Shown one piece after another: positions 9,030-17,881 of a DNA stretch of 64,000 nt. The notes under the pieces are model-generated. The model was not told the origin of the DNA, made no database searches, and saw nothing but the letters and a program-made list of their open reading frames with translations. The translations under genes and the position numbers were made by a program. The DNA lies in NCBI RefSeq assembly GCF_018336155.1, contig NZ_JAGYHF010000004.1, positions 1 to 64,000 of the forward strand. Reading direction: 5' to 3'. The first letter of the stretch is position 1. The number at the start of each line of letters is the position of its first letter. The stretch comes from Pseudomonas rustica (GTDB taxonomy: Bacteria; Pseudomonadota; Gammaproteobacteria; Pseudomonadales; Pseudomonadaceae).

Positions 9030-10160
9030 TCGCCCCTCGAGACGACCACAGAGTACATAGTGCTGATAACCGCTGGAAAAGACACCGGTGGAAATCGCGA
9101 GCCTGACATCCTCGTTCAATTGAAGATACTGGGCTTCATCAAAGTTTTCGGCACTGACTTCACCGGCGCGCCCCAGTTGCTCGCTGTCCACGGTAAACCC
9201 TTGGCTGTTGCGATTTTCAAAATCAATGATGCGATTGACTGCATGTCGCTCCAGCACGCTCTGATTGGGGTACATCGAGTAGATGTGCAAGCCTTTTTTC
9301 GCACAGCGGTTGCACATATCGACGCAATTTTTCTCCGTCGATTTGCGCCGTGTGAGCTCATCAAGCGGCATGTCGAGGTACTTGCCGACCTGATATTCGG
9401 TCTGATTGAAAATTGTGCAGCACAGCACGGTAGTGCCATTGCAATCGATCACCAGCCAGTCATCTTTGAGCGTGCAAGCTTGTTGCGGAAATTGCTGGAC
9501 AACGTTGATCAGATCGTCGTACGGCGGCAACGCAAGGCGTTCCAGGGTTTCATAATCGGTTGCTGTGACGGACGGATCGCGCTCGACGATAGCCAGCGTC
9601 TTCTCCAGCGGCATCATCACCGAATAACCCGTCGAGAAATCAAAACCCAGGGCTTCACTGAACTCGCGCATCAGTGATTCTTCTTCGATGTTATCCAGAT
9701 AGCGATGATAGTAAACGTCGATACGGGTGCTTAAACCCAGTCGCTGCTTGATCTCAGACAGAGCAATCATGTTCTGTTTGACCACTTCGATATCGCCGCC
9801 TACATGACCCTTTTTGTAGGTGTCCTGGTAGAAGCCTGACAGCGATATACGAAAGTAACCTGGCTCGGCCGACAAGGCTTTTTCCATGTTTTTGGCCAGA
9901 TTCAAATTGGTACTGATGCCACTCTCCATGCCGGCAGCGTTGATAACCTCGATAAACTCGCCAATTTTTGGATGAACCAAAGGCTCAGTCCAGTTGTAGA
10001 GAAAAATAGCGCCAACGCCCTCGCCCTTGGCCTTCTCGACAATCTGCTTGAACATGTCGAGCTGCATGGCTTTTTTGAAATTGAGATTTTCCGAGTTGCC
10101 CATCGGGCATGAAGGGCAGCTCAAATTGCAGGCGCCGACGATATCGATGTACATATTCAT
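9000..10160 (-). CDS. Radical SAM/SPASM-like protein with C-terminal NPDV-type motif
   Basis: The 386-residue protein starts directly with the radical SAM cluster motif CNLSCPSC (Cys 11, 15, 18), which binds the [4Fe-4S] used to cleave SAM. A second set of cysteines, VLCC and CVDMCNRC (about 245-295), resembles a SPASM/twitch auxiliary cluster region. The last ~40 residues hold YLQLNEDVRLAISTG and a following HYVLCGRLEGR. They match a short motif (YLxxNPDVxxAVxxG...HYxxxGxxEGR) that I know from C-termini of some glycosyltransferases and other surface-polysaccharide or secretion proteins. Base composition looks less GC-rich than its neighbours, suggesting transfer. No peptide precursor gene is visible beside it. 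Substrate unknown. Confidence 0.82.
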   Translation of the reverse strand: MNMYIDIVGACNLSCPSCPMGNSENLNFKKAMQLDMFKQIVEKAKGEGVGAIFLYNWTEPLVHPKIGEFIEVINAAGMESGISTNLNLAKNMEKALSAEPGYFRISLSGFYQDTYKKGHVGGDIEVVKQNMIALSEIKQRLGLSTRIDVYYHRYLDNIEEESLMREFSEALGFDFSTGYSVMMPLEKTLAIVERDPSVTATDYETLERLALPPYDDLINVVQQFPQQACTLKDDWLVIDCNGTTVLCCTIFNQTEYQVGKYLDMPLDELTRRKSTEKNCVDMCNRCAKKGLHIYSMYPNQSVLERHAVNRIIDFENRNSQGFTVDSEQLGRAGEVSAENFDEAQYLQLNEDVRLAISTGVFSSGYQHYVLCGRLEGRLGAGVFSVV

Positions 10161-10282
10161 TATGAGTGTTGCTCCATGATTCGAAAGCTGTGCATCTCAT
10201 CACTGCACACTTTCGATTCGCCGGTTGTGTTGGTTTTTTGACGACATTGACAACCTCACCTGCAAATACCGCACCAAGTGTC

Positions 10283-11176
10283 TCAGGCCATTAAACTCAC
10301 CACCCAGTCGATGAACACGCGCAACTTGAGACTGATATGCCGGTTCGGCGGATAAGCCACATAGAGCGGCATGGGTTCGAGCTGCCAGTCTTCGAACAGG
10401 CGTACGAGTTCACCTTTAGCGACGTGGGCATCGGACATATAAGTGGGCAACCACAACACACCCATTCCGGCGAGACCGGCAGCCAGATAGGCATTGCCGT
10501 CATCGACCGCCAGCACATGCCGACCCTTGATTTGTAGCTTTTCACTGGCGTTGTGCAAGGCATACGGCACCGGTTTGCCGGTACGCGCCCACAGAAAACC
10601 AACTACGCGATGATGGGAATCCTCCAGATCGCGCGGGTGTTCGGGGACACCCTCGCGGGCAAGATAGGCCGGCGCCGCAAATACGCCCAACGGCAGATCG
10701 GCGACCTTACGCGCCATCAATGACTGATCGAGCAACTCGCCGCCACGCACCACGCAGTCGACGTTCTCATCGATGATGTCGACGATGCGGTCGCTGACTC
10801 CCATGTGGAATTGAATGTCAGGATACTGCCGGTGAAAGTCTGGCAGCGCAGGCATCAGAATGTGCCGGGCGAATGGGCTTGGGACGTCGACGCGCAAGCG
10901 GCCTGAGGGCACCACCGATACGCCAGGCAGATTACTTTCAGCGTCTTCCATATCCGCCAACAGCCTGACGACTTTTTCGTAATACGCAGCGCCATCGGCC
11001 GTAACGTTGACCTTGCGTGTGGTGCGATTGAGCAGCTTCACCCGCAACCGCGCTTCCAATTGCTGCACCAGTTGCGTCACGGTGGTCTTGCTCATGTGCA
11101 AGGTTTCGGCGGCTTTGGTGAAACTCCCCGCCTCGACCACTCGGGCAAACGCCTGCATTGCGTCAAATCGATCCAA
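10283..11176 (-). CDS. LysR family regulator, divergent from ridA-like gene
   Basis: I take TTG at 11176 as start: it gives the usual LysR opening (LDRFDAMQAFARVVEAGSF) and has GAGG 8 nt upstream. ATG at 11158 would lose six residues, and a frame open to 11248 adds non-homologous ones. The winged HTH (AAETLHMSKTTVTQLVQQLE) is followed by an effector domain. The family resembles those acting on small oxidoreductase or detoxification genes. The divergent RidA gene begins 114 bp away and is the likely target. Confidence 0.87.
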   Translation of the reverse strand: MDRFDAMQAFARVVEAGSFTKAAETLHMSKTTVTQLVQQLEARLRVKLLNRTTRKVNVTADGAAYYEKVVRLLADMEDAESNLPGVSVVPSGRLRVDVPSPFARHILMPALPDFHRQYPDIQFHMGVSDRIVDIIDENVDCVVRGGELLDQSLMARKVADLPLGVFAAPAYLAREGVPEHPRDLEDSHHRVVGFLWARTGKPVPYALHNASEKLQIKGRHVLAVDDGNAYLAAGLAGMGVLWLPTYMSDAHVAKGELVRLFEDWQLEPMPLYVAYPPNRHISLKLRVFIDWVVSLMA

Positions 11177-11290
11177 GGTTCGCGCCTCGATTGTTTGGGA
11201 TTCACAAACAGTGAACGCCAAGCTTGCGCGTTTATCGACCGCCTGCAAATACCTACAGTGGCTTCATCAACTCACCGATGGAGACACCCC

Positions 11291-11683
11291 ATGACTCAGC
11301 GCGATGTCGTTTTTCCGGCCGCACGCCGTACCCTTTATGAGCGCAATCGCTACTCGCCAGCGATTCGCTCCAACGGTTTTCTATTTGTCTCGGGGCAAGT
11401 CGGCAGCACCGAGGACGGTACGCCGGAGCCGGATCTGCAGAACCAGGTACGACAGGCTTTCAGCAACCTGAACACGATCCTCAGCGAGGCCGGTTGCAGC
11501 TTCGACGATGTGGTCGACGTGACGATCTTCATCGTCGATCCGCACAGCAAATTCGAGACGATCTGGAATGTTGTGCTCACCGAATTCTGGGGCGATGCGC
11601 CGCATCCGACAGTCACCGCAGTGGGTGTGACGTGGCTGTATGGCTTTGATTTCGAGATCAAGGTGATTGCCAAACTGCCGTAA
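11291..11683 (+). CDS. RidA family protein (YjgF/YER057c/UK114)
   Basis: This 130-residue single-domain protein has RSNGFLFVSGQVG, the central NLNTILSEAGCSFDDVVDVT block and a C-terminal region ending EIKVIAKLP, as in RidA homologues. Classical RidA enzymes deaminate reactive enamines/imines, using an Arg near the C-terminus in a conserved RxxV context. Here that stretch is HPTVTAVGVTWL, with no Arg, so it may belong to a non-imine-hydrolysing subgroup. It is divergent from a LysR gene and not in a longer operon. Confidence 0.88.
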   Translation: MTQRDVVFPAARRTLYERNRYSPAIRSNGFLFVSGQVGSTEDGTPEPDLQNQVRQAFSNLNTILSEAGCSFDDVVDVTIFIVDPHSKFETIWNVVLTEFWGDAPHPTVTAVGVTWLYGFDFEIKVIAKLP

Positions 11684-11694
11684 GCTGCTGCCCT

Positions 11695-13251
11695 TCATAC
11701 CACTTTGTTGCGCCCACTCTGTTTGGCGATGTAAAGCCTTTCATCAGCAAGTTTCAACACGCTTGGCGATGTCGCAGTCTCCGCATCACGACAGGCGACG
11801 CCAATCGACATCGTCAATTTTCCAACCTGCGGCACCTCGGTCTCCTCGAGGTGCACACGAATTCGTTCGGCAATCATCCGCGCGGTCTCCAGCGGGGTAT
11901 CCGGAAGAATCAGTGCGAACTCCTCACCACCGGAGCGGCACGCCCAGTCACCCGAGCGCGAGTTCTGTTTGAGGATGTCGGCGACGCTTCGCAGCGCCAC
12001 GTCGCCGGCGTCATGTCCAAAGGTGTCGTTGACGCGTTTGAAATGATCGATATCCAGCGCCAGCACGGAATACCCCTGCCCGGACTGATCCAGCAGGTTC
12101 AGCGCAGCGTCCATGGCGCGACGATTGGCCAGGCCTGTGAGGGGATCACTTTGCGCTTCATGACTGAGCTGACCGAGTTTCTGATGGAGCAATTGCACCC
12201 CGGCCAGCATCGCCTGACGGATCGCAGCGGCGTCGCGGTACCAGGCATGCACCCGGTTCAAGCGCTCCGTGGTGTCAGGCGCGGCCAACTGGTCGGCGGC
12301 CGCCGACAATTGCCGCAAGGGTCGGGCGATCAGCGCTGTTCCAGCGAGGATTAGGGCCAGCCCGAGCAAACCCGCCGGTATCATCCCCACAACCATATCG
12401 CGCATCAGCTGTGCCAATGGCGCCAGGCTGCGTTCGCGAGGTTGCTGGACCACCACAGCCCAATTGGCTTCAGGCACACGGGCATAGCCGGCCAGCATCG
12501 GCACACCTCGGTAGTTGTCGCCTTGCAAGGTGCCGCTTTCACCACGCAACGCGGCGTCCACCGTCAGACTCCAGCCCAGCACTTCGCCGATTCGCTTCGA
12601 ATCAGGGTGATACAACAGCCGCCGATTACCGTCAGCGACGAAAGCGAAGGTGCCGTCGTGATGGAAATGACGGCTGATCACCGTGTGAAACGCGCTTTGC
12701 TCAAGCAAGTAAACAGACCCGCCCACCACACCGAGAAATGCACCGGACGGGCTGAAAACCGGTTGCGAAACAAACACCACCAGATTGCCCGCCGAGGAAA
12801 CGTACACCTCACTGACCAAGGGTCGACGCTCTTTGAGGGCTTGCTGGATACCCTGCGATTGCAGCGTTGCGCCGACGATCTGCAAGCTGTCCGGATATGC
12901 CTGAAGCACTTGCCCGTTCGCATCGAGAATCGTCACCGAGTTGAAATCGGTGTCCTGCGCCTGTAAGCGCATGGCTTCTTTGCGCAATGCCCCAGGCTCA
13001 TCCCAGTGATCGCCCAGCACCGTCGCGCCGTAATTCAAATGATTGTGGGCCGCGCCGAGAAACTCGCCGATGCTGGAAGCGACTTTCGCCGCATACGCGC
13101 CATTGGCTTCCAGCGTCGCGTGAATCAATGCGTCACGCTGTACGCGATAGGCGACATAGAGGCTGTTGCACAGCGTCGCGACGACCGACAGCAGGACAAA
13201 AAGCAGTATCAGTCCGCGCAGGTCGATTGGCAGCGGTCTGGAAAGCTTCAT
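11695..13251 (-). CDS. Diguanylate cyclase with periplasmic dCACHE sensor
   Basis: This 518-residue inner-membrane protein has TM helix 1 (about 10-32), a periplasmic dCACHE-like domain (about 35-275), TM helix 2 (about 285-307), a short linker and a GGDEF domain (about 360-518). The active-site motif is SGGEEF, a functional GGDEF variant, preceded five residues earlier by RSGD, the RxxD inhibitory site. It should therefore make c-di-GMP from two GTP and be product-inhibited. The sensor ligand is not readable. It stands alone and converges on the RidA gene with 11 bp between. Confidence 0.92.
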   Translation of the reverse strand: MKLSRPLPIDLRGLILLFVLLSVVATLCNSLYVAYRVQRDALIHATLEANGAYAAKVASSIGEFLGAAHNHLNYGATVLGDHWDEPGALRKEAMRLQAQDTDFNSVTILDANGQVLQAYPDSLQIVGATLQSQGIQQALKERRPLVSEVYVSSAGNLVVFVSQPVFSPSGAFLGVVGGSVYLLEQSAFHTVISRHFHHDGTFAFVADGNRRLLYHPDSKRIGEVLGWSLTVDAALRGESGTLQGDNYRGVPMLAGYARVPEANWAVVVQQPRERSLAPLAQLMRDMVVGMIPAGLLGLALILAGTALIARPLRQLSAAADQLAAPDTTERLNRVHAWYRDAAAIRQAMLAGVQLLHQKLGQLSHEAQSDPLTGLANRRAMDAALNLLDQSGQGYSVLALDIDHFKRVNDTFGHDAGDVALRSVADILKQNSRSGDWACRSGGEEFALILPDTPLETARMIAERIRVHLEETEVPQVGKLTMSIGVACRDAETATSPSVLKLADERLYIAKQSGRNKVV

Positions 13252-13457
13252 TCCGCCACCCGGAATGCGGATTTCAACTTCTGAGCAATGGACGATGGGG
13301 GGAACGGTTGAGCCATGAACAAGACTTTTGCTGAGGGGCGGACACAGGAAGCAGTCGCTGCCACGTTGGGAATGACATGGAGGATAGGCAGAGACTTTGC
13401 CTTTGTCACAGCCCGGAATAGTGCGGTAACAGTTTCTCGGGGGTGAGTAATAAACAA

Positions 13458-13493
13458 CCCTGTGGTGAAGGGATTTATCCCCTCACCACAGGG
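13458..13493. repeat. Short palindrome of the GGGATTTATCCCC family
   Basis: CCCTGTGGTGAAGGGATTTA and its nearly complete inverted partner form a hairpin in the 352-bp gap 13252-13603. It is a short relative of the palindromes at 21081-21180 and 31485-31590. The rest of this gap shows no gene that I can support. Confidence 0.75.
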
Positions 13494-13603
13494 AGTAGCG
13501 TTTATCGTCCATAAATATTCCGACACACCCATTCGTTTGCCATTTCCTAGGTCGTCTGTTTGCATGCTGTACGGAATCAGCACTTGGATCATGGAGACGA
13601 TCG

Positions 13604-14323
13604 ATGAATATTTTGGTGGTGGGTGCGAGTAAAGGTTTAGGCAGGGCTTTTATAGAGGGGTTGGGCAACGCGGGAGACACGTTGATCGGCGTTTCCCGCA
13701 CACGCCCCCAAGGGTTGATGGCGGGTGCCGAGCGCTCTGTACGCTGGATTGAAGCCGACCTGATGAATCCAGCCAAGGCTGCGCAGGAGATTGAAAAAGC
13801 GGTAAAGGCCGACGGACTGGATACGCTGATTTACAACCTCGGCATCTGGGAAGAGTTTGCCTTCGACAGCGCGTACGACTTTGTCGAAAGCGCAGACGAC
13901 GAAGTGCAGGCCATCGTCAACTGCAACATCACCTCAACCATTTTGCTGATCAAACGTCTGCTGCCCCTTCTGCTAAAAAGTCCCCATCCCAGAATCATCC
14001 TCACCGGTTCGACGTCGGGTCTGCCACAGAGCGGGCGTACGGAAGTCGCTTTCGGCGCATCCAAATTCGCCCTGCGCGGGATCGCCGAGACCCTGCGCGA
14101 AGGCTATAGAGAGCAGCGTCTGGCAGTGACCTGCCTGAATCTCGGCTATCTGAATACCGAAGATCTACTGAGCACACCGATTAACGTCGCGGCGCAGCGT
14201 GGTGAGGGACATTTGATTCCCGTACACGATGTCGTCGAGGTGGTGCGCATGATCCTTAGTTTGTCTCCGGCCAGCTACGTCAGGGAACTGACCTTGCCGG
14301 CGATCCTCGACGAACGTTTCTGA
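13604..14323 (+). CDS. Short-chain dehydrogenase/reductase family protein, catalytic Tyr replaced
   Basis: This 239-residue Rossmann protein has the nucleotide motif VVGASKGLGRAF, an N-x-G element (YNLG, about 77-80) and TGSTSG around the catalytic Ser (about 136). At the YxxxK site it reads FGASK (Phe150, Lys154; codon TTC), so the proton-donating Tyr is missing. It may bind NAD(P) without the normal redox activity, like atypical or sensor SDRs. It stands alone; GAG of GGAGACGATCG lies upstream of the start. Substrate unknown. Confidence 0.84.
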   Translation: MNILVVGASKGLGRAFIEGLGNAGDTLIGVSRTRPQGLMAGAERSVRWIEADLMNPAKAAQEIEKAVKADGLDTLIYNLGIWEEFAFDSAYDFVESADDEVQAIVNCNITSTILLIKRLLPLLLKSPHPRIILTGSTSGLPQSGRTEVAFGASKFALRGIAETLREGYREQRLAVTCLNLGYLNTEDLLSTPINVAAQRGEGHLIPVHDVVEVVRMILSLSPASYVRELTLPAILDERF

Positions 14324-14452
14324 GCGCATCCCCCCGATGGCGCTGGCCTTTGCGCGCGTGAGTACGTATAACCTCGCCGATTCGTCTACCCTCACGTAGC
14401 GCCCTCTTTCAGCTCTTCACATCTTTTTGCCGCTCATGAAACGGAGATTTCC

Positions 14453-15316
14453 ATGCTCAAACGAACCCTGGCATTGACCGCCGGCCTGGCCCTGTCCCTT
14501 TCTACGTTGATGGCTCAAGCCGCTGACGTTTTGCGCGTCAGCGCGATTCCCGATGAAGCGCCGACCGAACTCCTGCGCAAGTTCGAACCGCTGGGGGCTT
14601 ATCTGGAGCAGCAAATTGGCATGAAAGTGCAGTTTGTGCCGGTGGCCGATTACCCGGCGGTGGTTGAAGCACTCGCTACCGATCGCCTCGATATGGCCTG
14701 GCTGGGCGGTTTCACCTTCGTTCAGGCACGTCTGAAGACCGATGCCACCACGCCGGTGATCCCGTTGGTGCAGCGTGAACAGGATGCGCAGTTCACCAGT
14801 AAATTCATCACCGCTGACCCGAACGTGCACAGCCTCGCCGACCTGAAAGGCAAGACCTTCGCCTTCGGTTCGGTGTCGTCGACCTCCGGCAGCCTGATGC
14901 CGCGTTATTTCATGCTGAAAAACGACGGCATCAAGCCGGAAGCGTATTTCAGCCGCGTTGCCTACTCCGGCGCTCACGACGCCACCGTGGCCTGGGTACA
15001 GGCCGGCAAGGTTGACGCCGGTGTGTTGAACGCCAGCGTCTGGCAAAAACTGGTAGACGCCGGCAAGGTCGACACCAACAAGGTGAAAGTCTTCGCCACC
15101 ACCCCGACCTACTTCGATTACAACTGGACCGTGCGCGGCACCCTTGATCCAGCACTCGCGGCGAAGATCAAAAAAGCCTTCCTTGATCTCGACCCGGCCA
15201 ATCCTGAGCAGAAGAAGATTCTGGATCTGCAAGCCGCCAGCCGCTTCATCGACACCAAGCCTGAAAACTACAAGGGCATCGAGGAAGCCGCCCGCGCCGC
15301 CGAACTGCTGAAATGA
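14453..15316 (+). CDS. PhnD-type ABC substrate-binding protein (putative selenate)
   Basis: This 287-residue protein has a clear signal peptide ([14 protein letters not shown] to AQAADVLRV). The mature part opens [20 protein letters not shown] and includes [13 protein letters not shown] and [16 protein letters not shown]. This belongs to the phosphonate/phosphite-binding PhnD/PtxB superfamily, and the opening is the one I know from pseudomonad proteins named 'putative selenate ABC transporter' binding proteins. Selenium-metabolism genes (selD, mnmH), the usual basis for that name, are not in the window, so the oxyanion stays open. It is the first gene of a tight four-gene operon, with ATGA overlap to the ATPase. 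Confidence 0.87.
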   Translation: MLKRTLALTAGLALSLSTLMAQAADVLRVSAIPDEAPTELLRKFEPLGAYLEQQIGMKVQFVPVADYPAVVEALATDRLDMAWLGGFTFVQARLKTDATTPVIPLVQREQDAQFTSKFITADPNVHSLADLKGKTFAFGSVSSTSGSLMPRYFMLKNDGIKPEAYFSRVAYSGAHDATVAWVQAGKVDAGVLNASVWQKLVDAGKVDTNKVKVFATTPTYFDYNWTVRGTLDPALAAKIKKAFLDLDPANPEQKKILDLQAASRFIDTKPENYKGIEEAARAAELLK

Positions 15317-16110
15317 CCTTAAGCCTCAAACAGGGCAGCCTGCGCCACGCCAATGGAGTCGATGCCCTGCGCGGTATCGATTTGCAGATTGGCGTTGGCG
15401 AACAGGTTGCGATCATCGGCCCGTCCGGGGCTGGCAAGTCGAGTCTGCTTAATCTGCTGGCCACCGCGTTGCGGCCCAGCAGCGGTGAAATCGAAGTACT
15501 TGGCGAGCGCGCCTGGCACTTGTCTGCCCGCCTGCGTCAACGCCTGCGTGCACGCATCGGCCTGGTGCATCAGGCACCGCCGTTGCCGCCGCGTCAGCGC
15601 GTGGTCACGGCGGTACTGGCCGGCAAGCTCGGTCAGTGGAGTCTGGGCAAAAGTCTCTTGAACTTGCTGCATCCGCTGGATGTAGCGGGCGCGCGCGCAG
15701 CATTGGCGCGACTGGATCTGGGCGACAAGCTGTTTGCCTATTGCCAACAATTGTCTGGCGGTCAGTTACAACGCGTCGGCATTGCTCGTGTGCTGTATCA
15801 AGCGCCAGAGCTTTTGCTGGCCGATGAACCGGTGTCGGCGATGGATCCGGTGATGGCCGGGCATACCCTGTCGATCCTTTCGCGCCATGCCCGTGAGCAC
15901 AACGTCACACTGATCGCGAGCCTGCATGCGGTCGATCTTGCGTTGTCGCACTTCCCACGGATCATCGGTTTGCGCGAAGGGCAGATTCTGTTCGACAGCC
16001 CGTCCGATCAAGTCAGCCCGGACATGCTCGACGCGCTGTACGCCAACGAAAAGCTGCAATCGCCGACCGCTGTAGCGGTGCCTTTGACTGTGCAGATTCC
16101 ACGATGCTGA
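15313..16110 (+). CDS. ABC transporter ATPase (PhnC-like)
   Basis: This 265-residue ATPase has Walker [10 protein letters not shown] (about 36-44), the Q-loop region [10 protein letters not shown], signature [13 protein letters not shown], Walker B LLLADEP and the H-loop [11 protein letters not shown]. It energises import of the oxyanion bound by the upstream protein. Its ATG overlaps the preceding stop by 4 nt, and the next gene starts 7 nt before its end, so the operon is translationally coupled. Confidence 0.92.
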   Translation: MTLSLKQGSLRHANGVDALRGIDLQIGVGEQVAIIGPSGAGKSSLLNLLATALRPSSGEIEVLGERAWHLSARLRQRLRARIGLVHQAPPLPPRQRVVTAVLAGKLGQWSLGKSLLNLLHPLDVAGARAALARLDLGDKLFAYCQQLSGGQLQRVGIARVLYQAPELLLADEPVSAMDPVMAGHTLSILSRHAREHNVTLIASLHAVDLALSHFPRIIGLREGQILFDSPSDQVSPDMLDALYANEKLQSPTAVAVPLTVQIPRC

Positions 16111-16928
16111 AAGCCGATTCACGCGATCCCGCTGCATGGCCACGGTTGCTACTGAGCTTGCTGGCCATTGCTTTGCTGTGGCCGGGGATTCAGTTGAGTG
16201 AACTGGATCTAAGTGTGCTGTTGCCCGGCAGCCAAAATGAAATGGGCCAGTTTGTCGCGCAATTCTGGCCGCCGGCGCACGACGAAGCCTTTCTGCAAAT
16301 CTTGCTTAAAGCCACCCTGCAAACCCTGGCCATTGCCACTGCCGGTATGGCTTTGGCGTTGCTGCTGGCGGTACCTGCCGGTTTGATTGCCAGTCGCGCC
16401 CTGTCACTGTCCGCCGCCTCTCGCGGTGGCGTGCCGAGTCGTTTAGGACGTTTGCTGCGCTGGCCGGTTCGCGGGCTGCTGATTTTCCTGCGCAGCGTGC
16501 CGGAGATTGTCTGGGCACTGCTGTTCGTGCGTGCGGTCGGCCTCGGCCCGGCAGCGGGCGTGCTGGCGATTGCCATTACCTACAGCGGCATGCTCGGCAA
16601 GGTCTACGCGGAGATCTTCGAATCCACCGACCAACGCCCGGCGCATGCGTTGTTGCAGGCTGGCAGCGGCCGACTGGCGGCTTTCGCTTACGGCACGCTG
16701 CCCAATGTCGGCGCGGAATTGCTCTCGTACACCGTGTATCGCTGGGAATGCGCGATCCGTGCTTCGGTGGTGATGGGGTTCGTCGGCGCGGGGGGCCTGG
16801 GTCAGCAAATCGACCTGTCGATCCGCATGTTCGCTGGCGGTGAAGTCGCCAGCATGTTGCTGACGTTCCTGCTGCTGGTGCTGGCCGCCGATCAACTCAG
16901 CCGCTTGCTGCGCTGGAGGCTGGCATGA
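16104..16928 (+). CDS. ABC transporter permease (PhnE-like), subunit 1
   Basis: This 274-residue membrane protein has about six hydrophobic segments and the binding-protein-dependent permease EAA-type loop ([20 protein letters not shown], then [11 protein letters not shown] and [14 protein letters not shown]), typical of PhnE. The linker [20 protein letters not shown] is rich in basic residues and probably cytosolic. It pairs with the next gene to form a heterodimeric channel. Confidence 0.91.
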   Translation: MLKADSRDPAAWPRLLLSLLAIALLWPGIQLSELDLSVLLPGSQNEMGQFVAQFWPPAHDEAFLQILLKATLQTLAIATAGMALALLLAVPAGLIASRALSLSAASRGGVPSRLGRLLRWPVRGLLIFLRSVPEIVWALLFVRAVGLGPAAGVLAIAITYSGMLGKVYAEIFESTDQRPAHALLQAGSGRLAAFAYGTLPNVGAELLSYTVYRWECAIRASVVMGFVGAGGLGQQIDLSIRMFAGGEVASMLLTFLLLVLAADQLSRLLRWRLA

Positions 16929-17692
16929 ATCGCCTGATCAATTTGCTGCTGATCGCCGCTATCGGGGTTGCAGTGATTGCGTCCTTCGCCTATCTGGGTC
17001 TGGATCTCGGCGAACTGGGCAGCGCCACCAGCCTGAAGCAGATGGGCGCTTACGTGCAGCGTTTTCTCAGCCCGGATTTGAGCGCTGACTACCTGAAAGC
17101 GATCTTCCACGGTTCGATGGAAACCCTGGCCATGTCCGCTGTCGGCACGCTATTGGCGGCAGTTGTTGGCATTGTTCTGGCGCTGCCGGCGGCGGGACGT
17201 TTCGGCTGGCCGCTGCAAAGCGTTGCGCGCCTGCTGCTGAATGCCTTGCGGGCGATTCCGGAACTGGTCTGGGCGGCGCTGATGGTGCTCGCTGCCGGCC
17301 TTGGCCCGAATGCCGGCGCCCTCGCCCTCGCCTTACACACCACGGGAGTACTCGGCCGGTTGTTCGCCGAAGCGCTGGAAAACACGCCGCCGCAACCCGC
17401 CGAGGCCATCCGTTTGCAGGGCGGCAACCCGATTCTCGCCTTCTGCTACGGCACCCTGCCCAATCTGGCGCCGCAACTGCTCGCCTACATCCTCTATCGC
17501 TGGGAAAACAACATTCGCATGGCCAGTGTGCTGGGTTTTGTCGGTGCTGGCGGTCTCGGCCAGATGCTCTACGTGAGCCTCAGCCTGTTTCAGGAAGCGC
17601 AGGCCAGCACGGTGATTCTGGCGATGCTGGTGCTGGTGTTCATGGTGGACTGGTTGAGTGCGTGGAGTCGCCAGAGCTGGGTCAAGGCGTAA
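16925..17692 (+). CDS. ABC transporter permease (PhnE-like), subunit 2
   Basis: This 255-residue permease is a paralogue of the previous one, with the matching loop AIRLQGGNPILAFCYGTLPN and LLAYILYRWENNIRMASVLG. Its ATG overlaps the preceding stop by 4 nt. Two distinct permease genes after one binding protein and one ATPase are usual for the phosphonate/selenate-like branch. The operon ends here. Confidence 0.91.
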   Translation: MNRLINLLLIAAIGVAVIASFAYLGLDLGELGSATSLKQMGAYVQRFLSPDLSADYLKAIFHGSMETLAMSAVGTLLAAVVGIVLALPAAGRFGWPLQSVARLLLNALRAIPELVWAALMVLAAGLGPNAGALALALHTTGVLGRLFAEALENTPPQPAEAIRLQGGNPILAFCYGTLPNLAPQLLAYILYRWENNIRMASVLGFVGAGGLGQMLYVSLSLFQEAQASTVILAMLVLVFMVDWLSAWSRQSWVKA

Positions 17693-17743
17693 ACGGCGAT
17701 GCTGGCGAGTGGATATCTGCCAGAAGCTGATTATGCTTCAGGA

Positions 17744-17782
17744 AAGCGTGCACACCTGCCCGACGGCTAACTGTGCACGCTT
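17744..17782. repeat. 10-bp perfect inverted repeat downstream of the ABC operon
   Basis: AAGCGTGCAC and GTGCACGCTT are perfect complements separated by 19 bp, in the 189-bp gap between the ABC operon and the MFS gene. No T run follows, so it is not a clear intrinsic terminator. It could be a weak terminator or a site for a dimeric regulator of the MFS gene starting 100 bp on. Confidence 0.5.
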
Positions 17783-17881
17783 AAACGCATCAGCGCTTCA
17801 GGCATCTGCCACAAGGCCAGGGTGAGATAAGCGGTATTGGGGGACTCCGGCCTACAACAATAAGCACGACGGAGAACACCC

